DNA of 64,000 nt, taken from the NCBI GenBank assembly GCA_030656215.1, contig JAUSOD010000051.1, positions 1-64,000 on the forward strand, read 5' to 3'. The position numbers and the translations under genes are program-made. The notes under the pieces were generated by a model. The model saw only the letters and a list, made by a program, of their open reading frames with translations, was not told the origin of the DNA and searched no databases. Each line of letters begins with the position of its first letter. Positions within the stretch are counted from its first letter, which is position 1. Origin of the DNA: Azoarcus sp. (GTDB lineage Bacteria; Pseudomonadota; Gammaproteobacteria; Burkholderiales; Rhodocyclaceae). This document shows positions 8,273 through 16,557 of this stretch, one piece after another.

Positions 8273-8712
8273 CGGTGTAACTCCTGGTGGTCGCTGGCAG
8301 GTGGTGCGTTGGTTGGATCGGGTGAGAGGCGGGGAGCCGTTTGCAGTGCGGGATGTCGCGCAACGCGGCGGGACAGGATGAATCCGAGGCCCATCCCGGC
8401 GAAGCTGAGGCCGGCGATGCCGGCGTCGGTAAGCTGGATGAGACTGGCGAGCGCCATGCCGGCGAGCAGGCCGAACAGGGGCAGCATGTGGGTGACCGCG
8501 AGTGCGCGAAACGCGGTGGCGGTGTCGATCTCTACCAGCACTTCGTCGCCCGCCCGGTGTCCGCAGCCTGGGGCGTTGAGTACCAGCTCGGTGGTGCTCG
8601 CGGTGCCGCACACCTTGGCCGCGTGACAACTGCCGCAGGCGGCCGCGCGCTCGAAGCGGACCACGAGCTGCCCGTCGTCGGTGGCAGAAACACGGCCACT
8701 GCGGCGCATCAT
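8269..8712 (-). CDS. RseC-type membrane protein inserted between nifX and DUF269
   Basis: About 147 residues. The N-terminal soluble part has the RseC cysteine cluster (ACGSCHAAKVCG) near residue 28, followed by two membrane helices (HMLPLFGLLAGMALA and AGLSFAGMGLGFIL), the standard RseC layout. RseC is linked to the Rsx/Rnf electron-transport complex in the SoxR-reducing system, and Rnf supplies electrons to nitrogenase in several bacteria. I chose the ATG at 8712, which overlaps the nifX stop as ATGA; a GTG at 8721 is possible. Overlaps at both ends place it firmly inside the nif operon. Confidence 0.8.
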   Translation of the reverse strand: MMRRSGRVSATDDGQLVVRFERAAACGSCHAAKVCGTASTTELVLNAPGCGHRAGDEVLVEIDTATAFRALAVTHMLPLFGLLAGMALASLIQLTDAGIAGLSFAGMGLGFILSRRVARHPALQTAPRLSPDPTNAPPASDHQELHR

Positions 8713-9137
8713 TCCTGCCACCCTTCGGCTTCCATGGCGTCGAAGCGGCGGGTGTCAGCGGGTTGCCGATCGCGGACCGCCTTGGCCAGCCAGCCGCCGG
8801 GTCCGCTGGCGAGCTCGGCCTGCAGGTCGCCGATCAGGCCTTCGATCGGGCTGCCTTCCTCGACCCGGATCGGCTGCACGCCGGACGCGAGCAGCTGTTT
8901 GACCGCCGAGGCGCCAACCGCGAGGCAATACACCGCCGAGCATCCCGCCAGTGTGGCGATCTTGGCCGGTAGCTTGTTCTCGTTGCCGTCTTGCGCGGTG
9001 TCGATGAACTCGGTGACCTCCACCAGTTGCGAAGCGTCGGCACCGATCTCGAAGATGGCGAAGGCTTCGGTCGAGCCGAAGTGCTGGTTCACCGTGCTGC
9101 GGTCGGTGCTGGCAAAGGCAATGCGTACGCCGTTCAT
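8709..9137 (-). CDS. nifX: NifX, FeMo-cofactor precursor carrier
   Basis: The 142-residue protein of the NifX/NifY/VnfY fold starts MNGVRIAFASTDRSTVNQHF and has FGSTEAFAIFEIG, KIATLAGCSAVYCLAVG and the ASGVQPIRVEEG segment. It binds NifB-cofactor and VK-cluster and transfers them to the NifEN scaffold. Starts further upstream would overlap nifN and lack the family N-terminus. It lies 16 bases after nifN. Confidence 0.94.
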   Translation of the reverse strand: MNGVRIAFASTDRSTVNQHFGSTEAFAIFEIGADASQLVEVTEFIDTAQDGNENKLPAKIATLAGCSAVYCLAVGASAVKQLLASGVQPIRVEEGSPIEGLIGDLQAELASGPGGWLAKAVRDRQPADTRRFDAMEAEGWQE

Positions 9138-9153
9138 GATCGGGCGCCCCTGT

Positions 9154-10545
9154 TCAGTGCCCACCAGCCGCAACTGGCGACGGCGCGGCGGGGGCGTGCA
9201 GTTTGAAGCGGGAGTGGTGGGGAGCGATGGTTTCATGATGTTGCAGTACCAGGTTGGCCAGATCGAACAGGGCCTGCCGGGTACCCCGGTAGCCCACCCA
9301 GGTCTTGCAGTGGCCGCCGACGAGGTCGTATTGCGGCATACCGGCACGCAGCAGGGGGATGCCAAGCCGCGCCGCAGTGGCGACGGCGTGGGAATTGGCT
9401 ATCAGCAGTTCGGCGCCGCCACTGCGGGCGAGCGTTTCCAGATCCTCGAGGTCGCCGACATGGGCCTGTGCGCTGGGCAGGCTGGCGAGGCTGGCGGCCT
9501 TGATCGGCGACACTGCGGCGACGATCTCGCTGCCCATGCCGGCGAGCAGGGTCGCCAGTTGCAGCAGCAGGTCGGGGTCGGCGGCAATCGCCACCCGGCG
9601 CAGGCCGGTCATGAAGTGGGTGTCGACCATGGTGTCCTGCAGTTGCGCACGATGACGTTCGAGTTTGTCGGGGACGGCAATGCCGGCGATTTCGGCCAGG
9701 GTCTGGGTGAATTGGTCGCAGGCGTCGATCCCCATCAGGCCGCCGAAGCGGTGGTCGGGTACGCCGCTGCGCTCGGCCAGCAGGTCGGCCGCGCCCTTGA
9801 GCGAGCGTCCGACGACGATGGTGGCCACTGCCTCGCCCAACGTGGCGAGTTCCGATACCGGGGTGCCGCCGAGGGTGACCGGGACGAAGTCCTCGGCGAT
9901 CAGGTGGCCGTCGAGCGAGTCGGCGAGGTCGGGTACGGCCAGCGGACGCAGGCCGAAAAGCTCGACCCATTCCTTGATTGCTTCGACGTCACCGGGGGTG
10001 AGGTGGGCGCCGAGCAGCAAATTGACCTGCTTCTTGCGCTTGCCGACCAGACCGGTACCGGCGGTGTGCGGCACGGTGGCGTCGAGGATGCCCTTGACCG
10101 CCGAAGCGTAGCCGGTTTCGAGGCAGCCGGCGAAGTCGGGCGTGTTCACCGCGGCCACCGGAATGTGGTCGAACTGCGGCGACTGCGCACGGAAATCGCG
10201 CACCAGGCGGGCGATGTCGGTGCCCTGGGTTTCGGCCAGCGCGGTGGTGGCAAGCCCCACCAGTGCCGGCTTGCTCTTGCCACACACGGTGGCGAGCGCC
10301 TGAATGACGTTGTCGTCGGCGTTCATCACCGTGGCGACCTGGTCCATCGCCGTGGTCTGGAGCGGAATCGGCTCGCGGAAGTGACGTACGAGAAAGACCT
10401 TGGCAAACGCGGTGCAGCCTTGCGAGCCGTGGAAGATCGGCATCGCGCGGTTGATCCCGAGAAAGGCCAGCGCGGCCCCGGCCGGGGCCGAGGACTTGAG
10501 CGGATTGACCGCGAGCGCCTTGGGGTGACGGATGATCTCGGCCAT
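9154..10545 (-). CDS. nifN: NifN, FeMo-cofactor assembly scaffold subunit
   Basis: 463 residues. The start [15 protein letters not shown] is fixed by a GGAG sequence seven bases upstream; longer readings enter nifE. NifK-like features are [36 protein letters not shown] and a C-terminal segment with [10 protein letters not shown]. With NifE it forms the heterotetramer on which NifB-co is turned into FeMo-cofactor. It lies 10 bases after nifE. Confidence 0.95.
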   Translation of the reverse strand: MAEIIRHPKALAVNPLKSSAPAGAALAFLGINRAMPIFHGSQGCTAFAKVFLVRHFREPIPLQTTAMDQVATVMNADDNVIQALATVCGKSKPALVGLATTALAETQGTDIARLVRDFRAQSPQFDHIPVAAVNTPDFAGCLETGYASAVKGILDATVPHTAGTGLVGKRKKQVNLLLGAHLTPGDVEAIKEWVELFGLRPLAVPDLADSLDGHLIAEDFVPVTLGGTPVSELATLGEAVATIVVGRSLKGAADLLAERSGVPDHRFGGLMGIDACDQFTQTLAEIAGIAVPDKLERHRAQLQDTMVDTHFMTGLRRVAIAADPDLLLQLATLLAGMGSEIVAAVSPIKAASLASLPSAQAHVGDLEDLETLARSGGAELLIANSHAVATAARLGIPLLRAGMPQYDLVGGHCKTWVGYRGTRQALFDLANLVLQHHETIAPHHSRFKLHAPAAPSPVAAGGH

Positions 10546-10555
10546 GGTCGGTCTC

Positions 10556-12055
10556 CTAGGCGGCCGCGCCGGCTGCGGCCGGGTGCGGGTGATCATGGTC
10601 GTGGTCGTGGCCGTGCGCTTCTTCATCATCGGCCGCGTCCGGGCTGTCGCCCATCTCGGGTCCGGCCACCACCATCGCCTTGTGCGACCATGGGGCGGGC
10701 TTGCGCACCGCGTCCCATACCGGCGACTCGAGGGTCAGCGCAAGCTGGCGCACCAGTTCCTTCATGCCCTCGTAGCCGGCGTAGCCGAATTCGCGTTCCT
10801 GGTTGATGTCGAGGAAGGGCAGGCGTGCCTTGAGCGCGGTGTAGAGGTTGCGCCCGCCGGCGATCAGGATGTCGGCCTTGAGCTCATATACCGCATTGAG
10901 CAGGTCGCGCGCGCCCTCACTGTTGAGCATGATGGTGTTGTCGCCCATCAGCTCCAGAATGCGCGCCTTGTCTTCCTCGGTGGATTTCTTGGTGCCGCTG
11001 GCGACCACGTTCATGCCCAGGTCCTGCAGCGCGGACACCACCGACCACGACTTCACCCCGCCGGTAAAGAGCAGCACGCGCTTGCCTTCGAGACGCGGGC
11101 GCCAGATGGCGAGTTCGCCGCGCACGCGGGCTTCCTCGCGCGCGATCAGCGCCTCGGTGCGCGCGATCAGGTCGGGGTCGGCGATGATGCGGGCGATGTC
11201 GCGCAGCGCCGCCGAGGTATCGGTGATGCCGTAGAAACTGCCCTCGAACCAGGGGATGCCGTAGCGCTCCTCCATCTTGCGCGCGACGTTGATCATGGCC
11301 TTGGCACACACCAGCATGCTGACTTCGGCGCGGTGCATGGTCTGCACCTCGTGGAAGCGGGCGTCGCCCGACAGCGTACAGAGGATGCGGATGCCCAGTT
11401 CGTCGAACAGCGGGGTCAGGTACCACAGCTCGCCGGCGATGTTGTACTCGCCGATGAGGTTGATGTTATGCACCGTGATGCCGGCCGGTACGGCCTCCGC
11501 CGGCAGCGGCTCGGGCTCGCGGGTGCCGATCACGTGCTTGACCATGGCCTCGCCGGCGATGCGGTTGCCGAGGTTTTTGGTGCCGTAGAAGCCGGCGCAG
11601 TCGATCGGCACCACCGGCACCCCCCAGCGTTCGGCGGCGGCGCGGCACACGGCCTCGATATCGTCGCCGATCAGCGCCGGCACACAGGTGTTGTACACAA
11701 AGACGGCAGCCGGGGCGTGAGTGTCGATGGCCTGCTTGATGCCGTGGAACAGGCGCTTCTCGCCGCGCCCCATGATCACGTCCTGCTCCGACAGGTCGGT
11801 GGTCATGCCGATCTTGTACAGGGTGGAGCCCGAGGACAGGGTGCCGCGGTTGTCCCACGAGTTTCCCGAACAGGCGATCGGGCCATGCACGATGTGAGCG
11901 ACGTCGGCGATCGGCAGCAAGGCGATCTGCGCACCGTCGAAGGCGCAGCCGCCGGCCGAGGCACCGGGCTTGGGCCGGGCACAACCGGATTTCTCCTTTT
12001 TGTTGTGCTCACAGGCGGGTTCGTTCATCAGTTCGGCAATGTCAGCGGCTTTCAC
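10556..12055 (-). CDS. nifE: NifE, FeMo-cofactor assembly scaffold subunit with His-rich tail
   Basis: The 499-residue NifD paralogue has a GTG start preceded by GGAG seven bases away. Cysteines for the inter-subunit 4Fe-4S cluster lie in the N-terminal third ([20 protein letters not shown]), and [14 protein letters not shown] lies in the middle. Partner of NifN. The C-terminus ends in a His/Asp/Ala-rich tail ([15 protein letters not shown] plus alanines), which is not part of the NifE core and could bind metal. It is the first gene after the sigma-54 promoter at 12090-12103. Confidence 0.95.
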   Translation of the reverse strand: MKAADIAELMNEPACEHNKKEKSGCARPKPGASAGGCAFDGAQIALLPIADVAHIVHGPIACSGNSWDNRGTLSSGSTLYKIGMTTDLSEQDVIMGRGEKRLFHGIKQAIDTHAPAAVFVYNTCVPALIGDDIEAVCRAAAERWGVPVVPIDCAGFYGTKNLGNRIAGEAMVKHVIGTREPEPLPAEAVPAGITVHNINLIGEYNIAGELWYLTPLFDELGIRILCTLSGDARFHEVQTMHRAEVSMLVCAKAMINVARKMEERYGIPWFEGSFYGITDTSAALRDIARIIADPDLIARTEALIAREEARVRGELAIWRPRLEGKRVLLFTGGVKSWSVVSALQDLGMNVVASGTKKSTEEDKARILELMGDNTIMLNSEGARDLLNAVYELKADILIAGGRNLYTALKARLPFLDINQEREFGYAGYEGMKELVRQLALTLESPVWDAVRKPAPWSHKAMVVAGPEMGDSPDAADDEEAHGHDHDHDHPHPAAAGAAA

Positions 12056-12089
12056 GGTGAGGCTCCGTGGCGGGGATGACTACTTCTCT

Positions 12090-12103
12090 GCAAGCTCCGT
12101 GCC
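12090..12103 (-). promoter_or_regulatory. Sigma-54 (-24/-12) promoter of nifENX
   Basis: On the minus strand GGCACGGAGCTTGC has the invariant GG and GC separated by 10 bases and a TTGC -12 element. Transcription should start about 24 bases before the nifE GTG. Two NifA sites lie upstream. Confidence 0.88.
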
Positions 12104-12160
12104 GTAGGGCAGAACGGGCACAAGTTGCGGAAAGAAAAGAAAATTGTGCTCGGCAGACCG

Positions 12161-12193
12161 TGTAACGAACCCGACAATGTGCCGGCCGCGACA
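12161..12193. promoter_or_regulatory. Tandem NifA activator sequences for nifE
   Basis: Two exact TGT-N10-ACA sites: TGTAACGAACCCGACA (12161-12176) and TGTGCCGGCCGCGACA (12178-12193), one base apart, 58-90 bases upstream of the -24 element. Their centres are 17 bases apart, so they lie on different faces of the helix. Confidence 0.85.
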
Positions 12194-12217
12194 CGACAGC
12201 GCGCAGCCGGCAGTGGA

Positions 12218-13195
12218 TCAGATTCCGTACGGTTCCCGCATCCAGCCATCGATCAGCGCGGCGTCGCGCTCGGGCAAATAGGCCATGCCGTCCTGCAGGT
12301 CGGCGAAGACCTCGGGGGCGATGCTGCGCGGCACGCGGTGGGCGCTGACCATGTGGAAGTACCAGGCGAAGCCGTAGCCGGCGCTGCGGTCGAAGTCGTG
12401 CAGCTGCTGCGCGAGGGTGAGGCCGCGCACCGCCGGGGTGCCGCTCCACGGCGGCACATAGGCGGCGACGGGGACTGCGCTCGCGCGGGGCTGGCGGTAG
12501 CGGTCGAGGTGTTCGGACAGGGCGAGCACCCAGTGGTCGCACAGATTGCGTTGCTGGCCGGCACTGCTGGCCGCCCATTCGGCAAGAAAGCGCAGGACCG
12601 GGGCGGGTTTACCGGGCAATTGCTCGATCCGCGACACGAAGGCGCGGATGTCGGTCAGGCGCCGGAAGCGGTAGCGTGGCAGCCCCAGCGGCCGCGGCGG
12701 GGCGCTGTCTGCCGGGCGTTCGAGCAGCGCTTCGACTGCTTCGGCCGGTTCGCTGCGGTGGGCGAGCGGGTGGCTGATCACTTCCTGCAGTTCCTCGATT
12801 TCAAGCTGCAGGTAGTCTTCGGGGCCGGGCCCGCAGGGGGCCACAAAATAGTGGCTGACGCCCTGCTCGAGGGTCAGCGCGAGGGTGGAGTCGACATACT
12901 CCTCGGCGAACGCGGCACCATCCTCGCCGCACTCGGCCCAGGCCCGCTCCAGCCAGTGGAGCGCATCGCTGGAAATCTCGTCTCCCTTCGCGTTGATGAT
13001 GCGGCCGGGGCGAAACCAGCCACCACGCGACAGCCTGGGCGAAAAGTCGGGGCCACCTTCGCGGCGCAATGCGTCGAGCAGGGTGGCGTGGCCCGGTAAG
13101 GGCGTGACCGTGGTGCACAGGTAACGCAGGGTGTCGTCGAGGGTGGGTTGCGAGGCCGGTGGCGCGACCGGTGGCGCGAGCGGGACGTAGGTCAT
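12218..13195 (-). CDS. nif-cluster protein of unknown function (325 aa)
   Basis: The preferred ATG gives MTYVPLAPPVAPP and has AAGGAA seven bases upstream. After a Pro-rich N-terminus the protein is mostly helical: LDDTLRYLCTTVTPLPGHAT, a segment with GPGPEDYLQLEIEELQEVI near residue 135, and a C-terminal domain with FAWYFHMVSAHRVPRSIAPE. No metal or nucleotide motif is obvious. Unnamed ORFs sit next to lrv and nifE in Azotobacter-type clusters. It is the last gene of the block that starts with the SagB-like gene, and it ends just before the NifA sites of nifE. Confidence 0.72.
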   Translation of the reverse strand: MTYVPLAPPVAPPASQPTLDDTLRYLCTTVTPLPGHATLLDALRREGGPDFSPRLSRGGWFRPGRIINAKGDEISSDALHWLERAWAECGEDGAAFAEEYVDSTLALTLEQGVSHYFVAPCGPGPEDYLQLEIEELQEVISHPLAHRSEPAEAVEALLERPADSAPPRPLGLPRYRFRRLTDIRAFVSRIEQLPGKPAPVLRFLAEWAASSAGQQRNLCDHWVLALSEHLDRYRQPRASAVPVAAYVPPWSGTPAVRGLTLAQQLHDFDRSAGYGFAWYFHMVSAHRVPRSIAPEVFADLQDGMAYLPERDAALIDGWMREPYGI

Positions 13196-13246
13196 GGGAA
13201 CTTCCTTGGCAGGCATGGGAATTCGGGGGTGGTCGGGCGTTGGCGC

Positions 13247-14008
13247 TTACTGGCCGGCAGCGCTCAGGCGCTCGCTGGCGAGCTGGCGGACGGCCTCCTC
13301 GGGGTCGTTGTCGGCGACGGGGCCGAGGGCATCGAGTGGGGCCTGGTGCACGGCAGCGGCGCGCACCAGCCAGTGCGGGTCGGCGAGCATGGTGGCGGCG
13401 TCGGCGGGCAGCATGCGGCCGGCAGCGAGGGCGCGTACCTCGGGGTCGGCGTCGCGGGCGAGGCGGCCCAGGGCGAAGGCAGGCAGGCGGCGGGCGATCT
13501 CCTTGCGCACCACCGGATCGGGATCGTCGGTCATCTGCGGCAGGCTGCCGTGGGGCAGGCGGCGTGCCACCTGAAGGCGAACGGCGTAGTCCGGATCGCG
13601 CATCATCTTGCCGAGCATGGCAGGCGGCAGGCGGCTGGCTACGGTGACGCGCACCTCGCGATCGGGATCGCGGGCGAGATGCAGCAGCGACTCGCCTTCC
13701 ACCCGGGTCGCCACCGCGCGGCGTACGGTTTCGTCCGCGTCGGCGATCATGCGGGCTGCGGCGTCGATCGGTGCGTAGCGCACGGCGATCGCACGCCGCT
13801 CCCAGAAGCTGTCGTCCAGACAGGCTTCGGCAAATTCCGGGTTGCGGCGCAGGAAGCGATCGATCTGACGGCCGCTGTGGACGAACAGACACAGGTCTCC
13901 GGGGGCGCAGCGCCCGTCGGCCAGCAGGCTGTCGCGCAGCATGCATTGCGAACAGGGGTTCTCCGGCGGACGGTAGCCGTCGGTTTCGGGGCTCGGATCC
14001 TGGGTCAT
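13247..14008 (-). CDS. lrv: LRV protein: 4Fe-4S leucine-rich repeat variant
   Basis: 253 residues. The N-terminal module has a C-x2-C-x11-C-x5-C cluster (CSQCMLRDSLLADGRC then APGDLC) that in Azotobacter LRV binds a 4Fe-4S cluster. It is followed by about eight leucine-rich-variant repeats of roughly 24 residues, for example DADETVRRAVATRVEG, DPDREVRVTVASRLPP and DPDPVVRKEIARRLPA. These form a curved alpha/3-10 superhelix suited to protein binding. Azotobacter vinelandii also has lrv beside nif genes. The role is unknown; an Fe-S-sensing adaptor is a reasonable guess. Confidence 0.9.
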   Translation of the reverse strand: MTQDPSPETDGYRPPENPCSQCMLRDSLLADGRCAPGDLCLFVHSGRQIDRFLRRNPEFAEACLDDSFWERRAIAVRYAPIDAAARMIADADETVRRAVATRVEGESLLHLARDPDREVRVTVASRLPPAMLGKMMRDPDYAVRLQVARRLPHGSLPQMTDDPDPVVRKEIARRLPAFALGRLARDADPEVRALAAGRMLPADAATMLADPHWLVRAAAVHQAPLDALGPVADNDPEEAVRQLASERLSAAGQ

Positions 14009-14016
14009 GGCGCTTG

Positions 14017-14286
14017 TCAGTGGCTTGCCACTTCGGTGACGGCCTGGGTGAGCTCGTCGGCGAAACAGCCCACCGGCGGGCCGAGCACGGCGTCCGGGCC
14101 TTCGAAGCGGACGACGAAGATCTCGACCTCGGGGGCGGCTTCGACGTGGCCGGTCTTCACCACCACACCGCGCGTGCCGGGTGCGGCGAGCAGTGCGCCT
14201 TCCTCGACCTCCGGAAGGCTGCCGTCGTTGTAGATGGCGTCGGCCGCGTAGACGACTTCGCCGGGCTTGCAGGAGAGTGTGCTCAT
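14017..14286 (-). CDS. Mini-NifZ: short single-domain NifZ-family protein
   Basis: The 89-residue product starts MSTLSCKPGEVVYAADAIYN and continues NDGSLPEVEEGALLAAPGTRG, a clear match to the NifZ barrel (DGTYPG...GDLLVRRGSIG), but with one copy only and no C-terminal extension. It is therefore a second NifZ-type protein besides the full-length gene at 260-760. It lies 8 bases before lrv and 5 after the 2Fe-2S ferredoxin gene. It may serve the same partner at another stage. Confidence 0.78.
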   Translation of the reverse strand: MSTLSCKPGEVVYAADAIYNDGSLPEVEEGALLAAPGTRGVVVKTGHVEAAPEVEIFVVRFEGPDAVLGPPVGCFADELTQAVTEVASH

Positions 14287-14291
14287 GGTAT

Positions 14292-14615
14292 TCACCACAC
14301 GCTGGCCGGCGCGCGCAGGCGCTCGACCGGCTGGTCCTTGATCAGATGCTCGTCGATGATGGTGCCGATGTCGGCTGCGCCGACACCGGAGTACATCACT
14401 CCCTCCGGATAGACGAGCACGCTGGGGCCCGACGAACAGGGGCCGATGCAACCGGTATTTGTGAGCGCATAGTCGGCCCACAGATTGCGTGCCTGGAAGG
14501 CCTCGAGGAAGGCCTGATAGACCTCGTTGCAGCCCTTTAGCTGGCACGAGCCGCGCGGATGGCCGGGTGGGCGGCCCTGGACACAGACAAGTACGTGTTT
14601 TTTCGGTTTGGCCAT
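14292..14615 (-). CDS. Thioredoxin-fold [2Fe-2S] ferredoxin
   Basis: The 107-residue product starts MAKPKKHVLVCVQGRPPGHP. The four cluster cysteines typical of this family are visible: C11, the GSC residue near 24, and NTGCIGPCSSGP near 55-59. It matches the Clostridium pasteurianum-type 2Fe-2S ferredoxin family, a member of which is encoded in the Azotobacter nif region. Such ferredoxins interact with nitrogenase MoFe protein and may donate electrons or protect against oxygen. Confidence 0.9.
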   Translation of the reverse strand: MAKPKKHVLVCVQGRPPGHPRGSCQLKGCNEVYQAFLEAFQARNLWADYALTNTGCIGPCSSGPSVLVYPEGVMYSGVGAADIGTIIDEHLIKDQPVERLRAPASVW

Positions 14616-14713
14616 GATGGACTCCGTTTCGGGTAGAAGTGTCGGTGCAGGCCGGACCGCATTGCTCCGCTAAGGGGCGCGCTCCGGTCTGGATCGGGGT
14701 CTGCGGTGGGCCT

Positions 14714-15256
14714 TCAGCCGGCGGCTTCGAGCAATGCCGGGGTGACCTGTGCCAGCCAGGCGTCGACCCGCCCTTCGGTCAGGTCGGCCTGGTTGTCGTG
14801 ATCGAGGGCGAGGCCGACGAAGGCGTCGTCCATCACCGCCTGCGAGGTCTTGAAGCTGTAGCCATCGACCGGCCAGGCGCCGATCACGGTGGCGCCGCAC
14901 GCGGTGACGCAGTCGTAGAGCTCGATCATGGCGTCGCAGAATTCGTTGCCGTACTTTTCCTGGTCGCCGAGCCCGAAGATGGCGACCACTTTGCCGCTCA
15001 TGTCGGCGCCGTCGAGCTGCGGCAGGAACTCGGCCCAGCTCTCGGACTGTGCGCCGCTTTCGAGGCCGGGTAGCTCACCGTCGCCCAGCGTGGGGGTGCC
15101 GATGATCAGGGCGTCGTGGGACAGGAAGTCTTCCACGGTGGCCTTGGCGACATTGATCGGGTCGGCGGCGGCATCGCCGAGTTTCTTGGCGATCGATTTT
15201 GCAATCCGCCGGGTGCGACCGGTGTCGGTGCCGAAGTAGATGCCGATGTTTGCCAT
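14714..15256 (-). CDS. nifF: Flavodoxin NifF, electron donor to nitrogenase
   Basis: The 180-residue long-chain flavodoxin begins MANIGIYFGTDTGRTRRIAK, with the T-x-T-G-x-T FMN phosphate loop, then GTPTLGDGELPG, and GLGDQEKYGNEFCDAM. The internal insertion near residues 120-145 is that of NifF/long-chain flavodoxins. It carries electrons at low potential to NifH. The ATG at 15256 is preceded by GGAGC. A 109-base gap upstream shows no sigma-54 element, so it probably depends on the promoter at 18411. Confidence 0.93.
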   Translation of the reverse strand: MANIGIYFGTDTGRTRRIAKSIAKKLGDAAADPINVAKATVEDFLSHDALIIGTPTLGDGELPGLESGAQSESWAEFLPQLDGADMSGKVVAIFGLGDQEKYGNEFCDAMIELYDCVTACGATVIGAWPVDGYSFKTSQAVMDDAFVGLALDHDNQADLTEGRVDAWLAQVTPALLEAAG

Positions 15257-15365
15257 GACGTGCTCCTGGTCAGTTTCAGTAGTGTGGAAGGTGGGACAGG
15301 GAAGGATGGGCTGCGGCAAGCGATTCAGCGATCGCTGCCGTAAGCACAGACCGTGTCGGTGTGGA

Positions 15366-15695
15366 TCACGCCGGCTCCGGCAGGCCGAAGTGGGTGCGTA
15401 GCAAGCCGAGCAGGCGGGCCTGGCTGAGTTCTTCCCTGATCAGCGGCTCGCCCGAGGCGATCGCATCGCCTTCGTCCGGGTAGGACAGCTCGACGGCATA
15501 CTTGCCCTGGGGTTGGCCGTAGGTGAATACGAAGGCACCCAGCCCTTCCTCGCCCGGCAGCAGCAGGCCGAGGGCTTCCTCGTTGTCGCGCCAGCGTGCA
15601 TCCAGGGCGATGAGGCCGACTTCGAGCATGGGCTCGAGGGTGATCAGCAACTGGCTAAGGCTACGGAATTTGGGGGCGGTATTGGTCATCATCAT
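15366..15695 (-). CDS. nif-cluster small protein, function unknown (109 aa)
   Basis: Three ATG codons in a row (MMMTNTAPKFRSLSQLL) make the exact start uncertain by two codons. The protein continues EVGLIALDARWRDNEEALG and LGAFVFTYGQPQGKYAVELS, a mixed alpha/beta fold with no cysteine and no signal peptide. I do not recognise the family. It sits 7 bases after the rhodanese-ankyrin gene and before nifF, inside the NifA-controlled block. Confidence 0.7.
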   Translation of the reverse strand: MMMTNTAPKFRSLSQLLITLEPMLEVGLIALDARWRDNEEALGLLLPGEEGLGAFVFTYGQPQGKYAVELSYPDEGDAIASGEPLIREELSQARLLGLLRTHFGLPEPA

Positions 15696-15702
15696 GATGG
15701 AG

Positions 15703-16557
15703 TCATCCGACAGTGTGGCGAAGGAGTGCAAGGCAGGCGCGGCTGGCGGCGAGGTCGACCGCACGCGCGTCGTCGAAATTGACCACCTGGGGGTCGGCGC
15801 CGCATTCGATCAGCAGCGCGACCATGTCGGCCTTGCTGGCCGAGGCGGTGTACATCAGGCTGGTGGCGCCCATGTCGTTGCGGTTGTCGATGTCGATGCC
15901 ACCTTTGACCAGCAGGCGGACGGCCTCGGAGCTGTCGGAGACACAGGCCAGCCACAGGGCGTTGTTGCCATCCATGTTGCGGCGCGAGACGTCGACCCCG
16001 TGGGCCAGCAACTCGGCGATGAGGGCAGCTTGCCCCCCGAGCGCGGCGCGCATCAGCGGGGTGAGGCCGTGCTTGCGGGGTGCGTCGAGGTCGTCGAGGT
16101 CGAAACCGTATTCGACCAGGAAGGCGATCAACTGCGGGCTTGAAGCGTCGTCGGCAGCGGGCGGGCAACGGTGTCCGCCGGAGCGGGTGGCGAGTGCGGT
16201 GTCGAGTGCGGTGACCAGGACTTCGTAGCCACCATCCACGCTGTACACCTCGGGGAAGCGGAAATCGGCAAACCACTGCGCATAGGTCCGGCTGGCGTTG
16301 CCGTGGTAGCAATAGACCAGGACCGGGGTGGTGCGTGCCAGCGCGCGCGCGCGCAGGGCGAAGTCGGCTTCGGTCAGCCGCGTCGCCTCGGGAATATGGG
16401 CGGCGGCGAAGCTGCGCTCGTCACGCACGTCGAATACGGCGAGTGCGGGCAGGACCCCGTCGCGATGGCGCAGCAGCATGTCGGCCGCGTCGGCTGCGGA
16501 GATGCGGTGGTCCTGACGGCTGGTGGGTTCGGCGCGAACGGCGGTGGATGCGATCAT
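15703..16557 (-). CDS. Rhodanese-ankyrin fusion protein
   Basis: 284 residues with two modules. Residues 20-115 are a rhodanese domain with FDVRDERSFAAAHIPEA and the catalytic cysteine loop YCYHGNAS (C83). Residues 140-280 hold three to four ankyrin repeats (KHGLTPLMRAALGGQAALIA, DGNNALWLACVSDSSEAV, MGATSLMYTASASKADMVAL). The cysteine persulfide chemistry of rhodaneses would suit sulfur delivery near NifS/NifU, with ankyrin repeats choosing the partner; this is inference. Its ATG overlaps the end of the SagB-like gene by 4 bases. Confidence 0.85.
   Translation of the reverse strand: MIASTAVRAEPTSRQDHRISAADAADMLLRHRDGVLPALAVFDVRDERSFAAAHIPEATRLTEADFALRARALARTTPVLVYCYHGNASRTYAQWFADFRFPEVYSVDGGYEVLVTALDTALATRSGGHRCPPAADDASSPQLIAFLVEYGFDLDDLDAPRKHGLTPLMRAALGGQAALIAELLAHGVDVSRRNMDGNNALWLACVSDSSEAVRLLVKGGIDIDNRNDMGATSLMYTASASKADMVALLIECGADPQVVNFDDARAVDLAASRACLALLRHTVG

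Noticed and set aside
8341-10806. Long open frame of about 820 codons on the plus strand opposite nifN/nifX
   Set aside because: It lies antisense to well-supported nif genes, has a composition typical of shadow frames in GC-rich DNA, and matches no family.
15257-15365. Separate sigma-54 promoter for nifF
   Set aside because: No GG-N10-GC element in the proper orientation was found in the gap.
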